NCBI GenBank assembly: GCA_017562135.1
Contig: QEYB01001053.1
Coordinates: 620,001 to 684,000, forward strand
Direction of reading: 5' to 3'
DNA from: Dipylidium caninum
Lineage: Eukaryota; Platyhelminthes; Cestoda; Cyclophyllidea; Dipylidiidae
Length of the DNA stretch: 64,000 nt
This document shows, in pieces, positions 55,787-64,000 of the stretch. Every line of letters starts with the position of its first letter. Within the stretch, counting starts at the first letter, position 1. The position numbers and the translations under genes are program-made. The notes beneath the pieces were generated by a model, which searched no databases, was not told the DNA's origin, and saw nothing but the letters and a program-made list of their open reading frames with translations.

Positions 55787-58700
55787 ATGCCTTCTTTTAT
55801 GATTGGTGATATTTTGGAGCAAAAGAGGAGCATTCAAAGTCAGATTGGGCAAGGGGATAAAACGTTAGGGTGGGAAATCCCCTCCTTGAAAGACATTTCT
55901 CCCATGGATTTGTGTACTCGCTTACCATTCTCTGTTAGCCCGTGGTTACCCCCTCAGCAAGTGACGTCAGACCTTCGCTTCACTCAAAATGAAGCTCTAC
56001 TTTCTGATAGTGAGTTTTTATCGTTTAAAAGTTTTTGGTTGCACTTGAGTCCTGATTTACCGTAGGCTGCCACTCCAAAATAAGCAAACTGGTGGACTTG
56101 ATAGTCAGTGGGGTCACAATAACGCTAACCATTTACCGGATGATTTCAGTTTAAAGTGGGGATGAGGAAAAGAAAAAATTTATGGCGTATTATTGCGCTA
56201 TTAACGACACGAAAGCCAAAAATTATGAACTCCTGTCGTGGTAAATTCTTTTCTTTTGATGCTTTTTCTACTGTCACCGTCTCTAAGGCTTTTCATTTGC
56301 CACAAACAACGTGTCTATTTTTTCATCCTATTAACACTCAGAATCGTAACATGGCTTTGATCCTTGTCATAAAGAGCCCACATTCTGGTTTGTTTTTTGC
56401 TTTGAAATTACTGTTTTCAAGTGACTCGATTTGGTGCTGTCAAATGTAGCATTACGTCCGATACGGGTGTTTAGTTTAAAACATTAGGATGGTTTAAAAT
56501 GATTATACCGTCAAGTGAATGCTCTAAAATTTCATTTTGCGGTCCCTTCTAGTATATATTCCGTTATTTCTATGAGTTATTTTGTCTCGCAACTCGAAAA
56601 ATGTCCTCTTCTACTTATGACTCCCTGTTCCGTCACAAAGTAGACTGTATTCCGGGCGGTTTATTTTCGCCGCATTGGTTTGGAGTTTGATAATGTCTTG
56701 TCAACTCAGAGCCTTTGTACCGCTTCGAGTTTCAACATTGCGACATGGGCGAGTGTTTGGAAATATTGGTGCATAACTCACTGATAACGACGGTTTCCGT
56801 GGGTCGAATTGTCTCTAACTCCGTCAAAGCCTTTTGCGGCCGATTCCCTTCTCATACCCCGTTTCCTCTCCAGTAATCTCCAAGCGCACTGAGCCACCTA
56901 CACGTTGGTTGAGCCGAAGTCTGAGGATAACTTTCGCCCTCCTACCCGATCCGGTCACCAAAAGCCGCCTTCATTTTACAACGAAGTACACATTTTTTCC
57001 AGCTAACATTTGTTTAACTCCGCACCGGCCCTTATTGCGTCGTGGAGGTAGCAGGGCCTTTTCCCCCTCCTCGGCTAACCAGGTCAACCTCACTTCACAC
57101 GTTTAAGGCTGCACAGTCGGACTTACCAAACTCCTTGCCGCCGAAAGACGCACACATTTGTTGTAATTCTTTCTAAAAGCCTCGTTTTTCGTCGTCTTCT
57201 CAACATGTGCTCAGATGTAACGCTTTTGTGTGTACAGCGTCATTTATTTTAGACTGCGAGAGCACACAGACGCCCGCCAGCCCGCCTCAAGTGGGACTCA
57301 ATGGGGCCCCCATTTACGCGTGTTTGTACTTCTGACTACTAAAATGTTGAAAATTATGGCGAAATATTATTGAGTCATGTAGACCGAGAGAGGTCTGTTT
57401 GAATAGTTTAATCTGTTAACTCAGTGGGATGTGTGTGTGTGTGTGTGTGAAATCAACGACGCCTCCATTCTCCAGCCTGATCCCGCTATCTCAACCAAGC
57501 TAAGTAATTTTCCGACTTGTCTGTCACCTCGCCGGAGGCACGCGAAAGGATGCTTTTGCTCCGGCAGAAGCGAGGCGGAGAGGGGAAGTCTCTGGTAGGC
57601 GGTTGGGTGGGTTTCGTTGTGCGACCTGCCGAGATGACGGCGATGAAGTGTGTTAAAACCACGGGGTGTCGACGATCTGCGACTTCTGATGCCATCACAG
57701 CTGCGTGGAGGAAAACACGACGTCGTGAAGTGTCCGAGGCTGGGAAGATGGTCTGCATGGCTTGTGGTGGCGGATGAAGCGTCGGGAGGATCGTCGCCTG
57801 CTTTCCCGTTTGTCATGACAAAGCGGAGAACCCGTCCGGCCAGCGTAAATGAATGGCAGAGGTGTTCGTTAAGTCTTTACTTGTTTCGCGCCCACCAGAA
57901 AGTGGCCTTTTGGACCTGTTTTGCGAGGAGTGGCGGTTTTTGGTGGACATCGCCTCATTTCCGATGGAAACGGTTCTTATGTCAGCCTTGCTAGGGCTTA
58001 AAGCCTCCGAAAACTCCCACTTAGGGTGGTAAAGGACACGCTCTGAAGTTGGCATTTGACATAGCGCAAAAATGCTAACAATTCTACAGAAAACGGGACA
58101 CTTAGTTAATCTAATGAAGCATTACTTTTGCACTGTCGAAATCCCAGGATTTTAATGACTTCCTCCGCCTGCACCAAAGTTCACACGGCCTTTGCTTTTA
58201 AGTGATTAAGTGATTTGACAGCGGCGAAGATTTGGTGATAGGTGCTCCTTCCCATCCGCCGCCGCCGCCCCCCTCCATCCCCCCCCTCACCCGATCGGCT
58301 GTCCCATTAATGATTCGGCATTTATCATAAGGTGGGGGTAAACCTTCTCCCACCCCCTCGCAGAAGTAAAACCAGTCCCACTGCGTTTCGACTGGGGTGT
58401 GCTTCGCAACACCCCCATTGTGCAATCCACCGCGCCGACCTTTCAGTACAGTGGGTGCAACAACCGCCCACTCAGTTCACTCCTCGACGCTGTTGTGTGG
58501 TGTATCAGGTCGTTGAACTGGCGGGCCATCATCATCATCGTCTCGTAAAAAGGAGTTGCTTTATAAAACCGTCGGGGCGCTCACGAAGTTGAATGCGTCC
58601 AGGCTCAAGTCGCCTAGACTGGAACAACTGACAATGATGTTGATGATGGTGGTGATGCAGGAGACTGCGGTTGAGGTCACCAGACAGTCTGACAGGCGGT

Positions 58701-61700
58701 GTGGCTCTCTTTCGACAGTTTTTTGTCCTCTCGCGGCATAAAATTCACTGAGGTCTTCTGTCGGAGTGGACATTCCGTCAGCTTGGAGAAAAAAACCGAA
58801 GTGGACCTTCGCCCGGTGGAAGGCCTTTTGTTCGGACAGCGCAGAGCGACGCTGCAGCGCCTTGCAGTCGAGGTGAACGCTTCAGTGATTTGACAAGGAG
58901 GAGGAAGGACGGACGATCGCCTCAGTTCTGGCCGAAAGCGCGACATTAGAAGGCGCTCGGCACGATTTCTCCTGTCTTTAGCCCACTTCCTGGGCGTTGT
59001 GGACGGACGCAGTGACTGTCAATCTGCCAATCGGCCGGTGAAACTCTAAAGAATTACTGAATTACACAAGTCCGTTTTTTTGCTTCACCTTGACGAGGGG
59101 ACAAGTCATTATGGCGTCCCCTTCCAGGCGACGTGGAAGTGGTTCGTCTGGAGGCTCATGAGGCTCAAAGACGCGCGGCGAAAGGGTGCATTTCAACAGA
59201 CAGTACGGCGAAATGGCGCCAAGTTCTGAGGGACGCGCGTTGACAAAACCCTAGGGTCTTGAAGGTGCGGGTGCGCCGCCAAATGTCACCGGTCACATCC
59301 ATCTTCCTTAGCGTACACACGCGCACACAGACGCAGTCAAAAGGAATGCGTCGGGAATTTTTGCGTTGAAAGGTCATTTGGCCGAGTGTGGAGGCTGTCC
59401 ACCATCGTCTCCCGGCTCGGCGTAGCGAGGAAGGTGGACGACCGACTGGAGGTCCACCGTGGCGACTCTCCGACTTGGCTTCTCTGGTGCAGTCGTCGTG
59501 GCGTTCGCACTCCACTTGACGCTGCACAGACCCGCGCTCGGACTGTTCGACGCCGGAGGGGCTGCGATGCCTCTGCCAGGGCGTGTGTGTGGAACCCGAA
59601 GACTCGCAGTTGAGCACCGAATCACCGCGGCTACGAGGGCGGTGTCGAGCGGCCCCTCGCGCCTCCACGGAAGGGTTGACGTCGCCTGAGGACGTGGATG
59701 TTGAATTTGTCCGAGTGGCAAAGCGCCCTCGATTAGCTCCAGGCGGAAGGCTTAAAATCGCCTCGGTGGGTCGAAAAGACCGGGCAAATTTGAGGAAGTG
59801 AGGGAACGCTGGGGTGTTGGAAATTACGCCAAGGTGGAGGGGAAATCCGCTGCGTGGCCACCACCCCGTGGTTAAAGTCGGTTTCACTTAAGTTGGGTCG
59901 GTTCGTGGAGGTCCACTTCAAGGCGCTCTTCTTGGTCAAGCGAAAAGTTCTCTGGAAGGGAACAGGGAGGCGGCGGGAGTATTTACTTGTCGAGTTTAGC
60001 GCCGGTGGAAGGTGCGGGAGGAAGCTCGATCTCGCCTCTTCGCACTGTGCGACATGATCGAGGAGGCCGAGGACGGGCATTAGGCGCCTCTTGTCGGCCG
60101 TCGTGAGCAAGTGTGAAGTCTTCCACACCTCCGTGGACACGTCCACGTCGTGGATCCGCCTCCTCTCCGTGAAAACAGCTGAAATTCACGCGAAGTCGTC
60201 GACACCCCTCACGACGAGGAGGAAGACACTCATACAAATTTAGACCATGTTAACTCCGATACGCCAAATTTCAACTAAAACCTTTTTTCCCACCACCTTC
60301 CAGCTCTTCTACACACCGGCGACGCTTTTAGAGACCTCCTCGGGCCCGACGACCTCGCCTTACGCCCGACCTCGGGAGCGAGTCGACGCAGCTTTAGCCT
60401 GACGCCTTCCACCAAACCGGGCGCCACGACCACCGGGGGCGGCGTTAACGAAGAAGGCGGCGTGGGGAAGAGCAAGAAGACGCGAAAGGCGCGAACCGCC
60501 TTCTCTGACCATCAGCTCAACGAGTTGGAGCGGACCTTCGAGAGGCAGAAGTACCTCTCCGTGCAGGATAGAATGCAGTTGGCGGAGAAGTTGCACCTCT
60601 CGGACATGCAAGTGAAGACGTGGTACCAGAACAGGAGGTGGGTTGAGACCGCGGTGTGCCGCCTCACCGTTCGCCTCCCACTCGACTGTCCCGAGGCCGA
60701 GACGCGGGTCTCGTCTCTCGCGTGGAGGCTCTCGACTGCCTGGGACGAGTCATGTCAACCTGACGTGTAGATGACACTCCTCAACTTGTCAGTTGAAAGT
60801 GCCTTCCAAAGTCGACTAAACTTATTAGCTAGCGCCATGGTAGCCTCCAAACGAGAAAAGGGAGACCCACGACCTTCCGGTGGCCACATGACCCCCTTTC
60901 GGTCTACCTTCGCCCACTAAAAGAGGAATTTTGGGGGCTTCAAATCCTCGAATCAGAGAATTAATCGGGCACGCGGCCTTGGCCACCCCATCCGTCGGGG
61001 CACGGGCCACCTCCTCCCTTCAACGGGGCAGAAGTGGAGGCGTTAGGAGGACTGGCGGCGCCCACTCCTCCTCTCCTCGTCCTCCTTCGGGCCCCCTCAG
61101 CCGCTTTGTCCGGCAGGACAGTAGACAGACTGTCATGGCCGGTTTTATTACCGATGACGATGACAAGTAGAGTGGGGGGAATCGTGGAAACATCTCCGCA
61201 GGACTTGTTCCCACGTTGCCCTCCGTCCACGAAGGCCCGAGGGGATGGAGGCGGCTCCGTTCCGAGACGCCAGACTGAAAGGATTTTTTGCGGAATCTTC
61301 GCTTCAGCCCATTTTGAGGGTCTCTTCTCCCTCCTCCACCTCCATTTCTGCCGGCCACAGTTTTGGCCATCAGTCCGCGGGATTTTTGGTGTCCATTTCG
61401 GGCAGACGAAACAAACTTGCCCCGAAATCTCCCCTTCCAGATTGCAAGAGTCCTCCACCCACTTCAAGGGACGAATGAGGCGGGGCGGGGAGAAGGACGT
61501 CTTTATCACAACCAACACTCGAAAGTGCTAAGAAAAGTCAAATTGTGGATCATTTTGTGAGAGAAAGTGGCTCCATGTCTGCCTCGGGGCACGCACGAGG
61601 ATGCGAGATGCCCTCGACCCGGCGTAGACGCTTGTCCGAACTCGTGACTGCCTGCTCAGATTTAGACGGCTGCGATCGTGGGGAGTTTCTCCCCTTCTGC

Positions 61701-62385
61701 ACCACCAGTGTCCCCACACCGCCCCTCGGCACCCCGTTGGGGAGGCGCTTTAACCCGTAGAAGGAACGTCTGTTCCCAGGCGTCCGACTGCTTGAGAGGG
61801 TGGCCCATAGACTGTGGCGAGGAAGTCGTCAGCGACGTTAGAACACGCAGAGGCATGAATGTGAACTCCTCGCGGGCGTGGAAGTCCCTCGACGAGGCTC
61901 GCTGGCACCTCTCCACCAGTGGCATTAACTCAGCCCCCTGTTTTCTCCCTTTTCCTTTGTCTCCGTCAAGAACCAAGTGGAAGCGGCAGGCCAGCGTGGG
62001 TATTGAACTGCTCACCGAGGCCACTAACAATGTCAGCCGATTTTTCCAACAACAGCAACAGCAGCAACAACAACAACGGCCAGCAGAGGATCGCGGAGTG
62101 TGTCCGCGTCGCGGCCTGTTGGAGCCGTTGTCAGCATTAATGCTGCGAGCCACGTCGGAGGGAATTAAGCGTCCACCGCTTCCACCCTCCGATCTCCTCG
62201 CCCTCTTCTCGGTCGGCCCCTCCGCCGCTGCCAACGTGCCGTCTACTCGTGGTCTGGACCTCGACTTCCTCAAATGTCTTCCTCTACCTCCGCCCCCGCC
62301 CCCACCTCCGCCTCCCCCGCCGCAAGTGCACACGAAGGCCACTCCAAGCTTGCCCAAACCCTACGACACCTTCACCGGTCGGTAG
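55787..62385 (+). CDS. BARHL: BarH-like homeobox transcription factor
   Basis: Three exons in consistent phase, 55787-56009, 60304-60637 and 61971-62385, give 323 residues. The protein opens with [12 protein letters not shown], an engrailed-homology-1 (Groucho-binding) motif of the FxIxxIL type. The homeodomain spans about 134-193 and reads [38 protein letters not shown], then [17 protein letters not shown]. Thr47 and Tyr49 of the recognition helix are BarH-class marks, as is the following [11 protein letters not shown]. Intron 2 splits the codon of homeodomain Arg53. BarH proteins specify sensory and other neurons. The C-terminal part has a Gln run (CAG/CAA) and a Pro run of over ten, then KPYDTFTGR. 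Linking the first exon to the homeodomain exons rests on phase, motif content and the absence of a competitor; extra exons in the 4.3-kb intron cannot be excluded. Confidence 0.85.
56010..60303 (+). other. intron 1 of the BarH-like gene
   Basis: A 4.3-kb intron with GTGAGT donor and TTCCAG acceptor. It contains a GT microsatellite at 57431-57449 and GC-rich stretches with long but unrecognised frames (for example 59165-59887 minus). No separate gene is supported inside. Confidence 0.5.
57431..57449. repeat. (GT)n microsatellite
   Basis: A perfect GT dinucleotide run inside the first intron of the BarH-like gene. Confidence 0.85.
60638..61970 (+). other. intron 2 of the BarH-like gene
   Basis: A 1.33-kb GC-rich intron with GTGGGT donor and a pyrimidine-rich TTTGTCTCCGTCAAG acceptor. 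Its open frames show no recognisable product. Confidence 0.55.
62041..62086 (+). repeat. CAA/CAG repeat coding for a Gln run
   Basis: A CAR trinucleotide run in exon 3 of the BarH-like gene encodes about ten glutamines just after the homeodomain-flanking block. A later CCN run near 62285-62322 encodes a long Pro run. Confidence 0.8.
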
Positions 62386-62742
62386 GACAATTCACCACGG
62401 CCACTGCTTCCACGCCCAGGGCGGCCGCTTGACCATGCAGCACCAGAGACAGGCTTGTACGATGTTTAAACCTCACCCAGAGCGCACCACCGCCTCTCTT
62501 CTCTCTCCACCCGGGGCGGGGGCGGCGACGGGGGAGGACCCCCCACAAATTCCGCGAGTCGAGGCGCCTAACCGCCCTCTCGGTCTTTCCACGGCCTCAG
62601 CGACTAAACTGCGAGCCGCCTCGGCCTGGCAACTCCTCGTGAGAGAACTCGGCAGACTAAGAGGCGGTCTCCGTTGGGCGAGGCTACCAAGCGCCCCGGG
62701 GAGAGGCGGCTTTCAAAGTCCCCTTCGATGGAACGGCGTCTA
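62386..62742. other. convergent interval between BARHL and LRRC51
   Basis: 357 bases between two facing stop codons, GC-rich, holding the 3' ends of both genes. No hexamer for BARHL is obvious. Confidence 0.45.
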
Positions 62743-63339
62743 TTAATTGGGTTTATTAGCATGCCTTGACAGTCTAACTTGGTCAGCAGCCCGTCTCTCG
62801 TTGATGGAGACCGCGGTGAAGTCGAGTTTGAGGAGGTTTGGCAGCGCGGTGAGCATGGTGATGAAGTAGCCCGCTTCCAGTTCGGCCGGGTTGCCGTGGG
62901 CTGTGAGTTTGATTAGGTTTGTGAGGCATTGGAGTTTTACCAGCTCCCGAGTTGTTCCAATCCTATTCCCGTGGAGGTAGAGAATTTTCAGACTGCCAAG
63001 TTGCAGCAATTCGGGGGGAATTTGGTTGAGGAGGTTGCAGGAGAGATCGAGCCATGTGAGCCACTGTTGCGAGGGGAAGAGGCTGGCCACAACCCGCGGG
63101 AGATCGACGAGGTCCTCCACAATATTCTTATTCAACTTTAACGCGGTGGTCAACCACTTTCCCTCGGCATCTTTGGGCGTCTTTAGTGCCAGGGGTGAGT
63201 CGATCCGCGGTGGAAAACGGAGGATCTCCGAGGGGGTCTTTATTTGGAAGAAGGAGTAGTCAAGGGGCAGAGCAATCTCCTGCTGCCTCGACTCGATCTT
63301 GGCTTGAATTTTGAACTTCTTGGCGAAGGGAGGAACCAT
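62743..63339 (-). CDS. LRRC51: leucine-rich repeat protein LRRC51
   Basis: A single-exon minus-strand frame of 198 residues starting at an ATG. LRRC51 is a small protein of four to five leucine-rich repeats found in ciliated animals; its molecular role is poorly known. Matching features are LPLDYSF near the N-terminus, LKLNKNIVEDLVDL, then WLDLSCNLLNQIPPEL, LKILYLHGNRIG, LTAHGNPAE and the cap LPNLLKLDFTAVSINERRAAD, which aligns with the FDFSGVTKADR cap of the vertebrate protein. Length agrees with the family. The AATAAA at 62752-62757 (this strand) lies inside the last codons. It converges with the BarH-like gene. Confidence 0.9.
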   Translation of the reverse strand: MVPPFAKKFKIQAKIESRQQEIALPLDYSFFQIKTPSEILRFPPRIDSPLALKTPKDAEGKWLTTALKLNKNIVEDLVDLPRVVASLFPSQQWLTWLDLSCNLLNQIPPELLQLGSLKILYLHGNRIGTTRELVKLQCLTNLIKLTAHGNPAELEAGYFITMLTALPNLLKLDFTAVSINERRAADQVRLSRHANKPN

Positions 63340-64000
63340 GCCGCCCCACCACGCGCCTGGACGATGCTTTCAAATCTATCGATCACCTCTTTGGGTTAGA
63401 ATGCCTGTTTGCACCTTTCACCCTCGTCGGTGCACCGCCACGAGGGCTGCGCAAGTGGTCGGCGGAAAGTGAGGCCACCTTCGGGCATCCAGTAGGAGAA
63501 GACGACTGTCCTGGCCTGTGCCCGTCGTCGGAGTCTGGCACCCACATGCCTCAATGCTTGTCACATCGATTCGCGGTGTTTGAATCTCTTCCACGCGGAA
63601 TTAGTGAGTCGCGGAGCTTCTCGAGCGTCCGGCTCTCCTTGCAGTTCAAAGACCCATGAATGAGGAGCTTCCCTTGTCAAGCAGATCATCGTGGAAGCGT
63701 GGGTTTCACGAAAATGGCTCAGGGTTGAGGAAATTGCTTTAGGAGGGGGAGGGAAGAGTGGATCGACAGTGCTGTACGCCTCTAAATCAGACAGAAGAGG
63801 GCGGTTGTCAAGCCGGTGGCGGGAGCGGCGGAGAGGAGGGCAGAGGCCTATTTACTCACCTGTCAAGGCGGACACCGGGTTCTGGGTCAGAGTTGCAACT
63901 CCTCTCGTGTAACTTAAAAACCGTTTGGTAGGAATCTGGGCCATTCGCCAAAAAAAACACACATAAACGCATATAAATGGGGGCCGAAAGCCTCGGCAAC
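63340..64000. other. right end, upstream of LRRC51, no gene seen
   Basis: GC-rich sequence that should include the LRRC51 promoter and 5' UTR. I see no recognisable exon before the window ends. Confidence 0.35.

Noticed and set aside
59165..59887. 240-codon minus-strand frame inside the BarH intron
   Set aside because: It overlaps open frames on the other strand, is Arg/Ser/Pro-rich and shows no domain. GC-rich chance opening is the simpler reading.
1..64000. tRNA, rRNA, CRISPR or bacterial operon features
   Set aside because: No cloverleaf with intact A and B boxes, no rRNA core sequence and no regularly spaced direct repeats were found. Gene structure is eukaryotic throughout.

Overview
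The window is nuclear DNA of an animal, most likely a flatworm and probably a tapeworm. It carries metazoan multi-exon genes: WTAP, INTS9, a BarH-type homeobox gene, ZRANB2, LRRC51 and others. Many introns are only 31 to 40 bases long, a size class known from cestodes and other flatworms, and they sit beside introns of up to several kilobases. Assignment to cestodes is inference from intron size and gene style, not from a marker gene. I saw no bacterial-style operons, CRISPR arrays, rRNA genes or convincing tRNAs.

Left part (1 to 16.8 kb). A short Dpy-30-motif gene lies on the minus strand near 1 kb. Two separate genes for ribosomal protein eL41 (25 codons each, identical protein, different codons) face each other at 2.2 and 3.3 kb. 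A complete six-exon AIG1/ADTRP-family membrane hydrolase gene runs from 4.4 to 5.5 kb. From about 6 to 14.8 kb there is a gene-poor stretch with GC-rich parts, old degenerate repeats and polypyrimidine tracts. It is followed by an unrecognised 511-residue protein at 15.3 to 16.8 kb.

Middle part (17 to 46 kb). Integrator subunit 9 lies on plus (20.4 to 25.1 kb; its first exons were not found). WTAP, the m6A-writer scaffold, lies on minus (30.0 to 36.7 kb) with six exons reconstructed in consistent phase. It shares a 368-base divergent promoter interval with the KDEL receptor (37.1 to 40.4 kb, plus). An unrecognised minus-strand gene (40.6 to 41.0 kb, perhaps extending into the KDEL receptor's last intron) and the splicing factor ZRANB2 (41.7 to 43.0 kb, plus) follow. 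A MARCH-type RING-CH ubiquitin ligase lies at 44.8 to 45.9 kb.

Right part (46 to 64 kb). Nucleoside diphosphate kinase (minus, 48.1 to 48.6 kb) and an hnRNP L homologue (plus, 50.5 to 53.3 kb) are followed by a BarH-like homeobox gene. Its three exons span 55.8 to 62.4 kb, behind a TATA and CCAAT-box promoter. LRRC51 (minus, 62.7 to 63.3 kb) converges on it.

The genes do not form one pathway, but RNA handling is well represented: WTAP, ZRANB2, hnRNP L and INTS9 act in m6A writing, splicing and snRNA 3' processing. KDEL receptor, AIG1 and MARCH are endomembrane proteins. Exon boundaries were set by hand from GT/AG sites, reading phase and remembered family sequences. No search or transcript was available.
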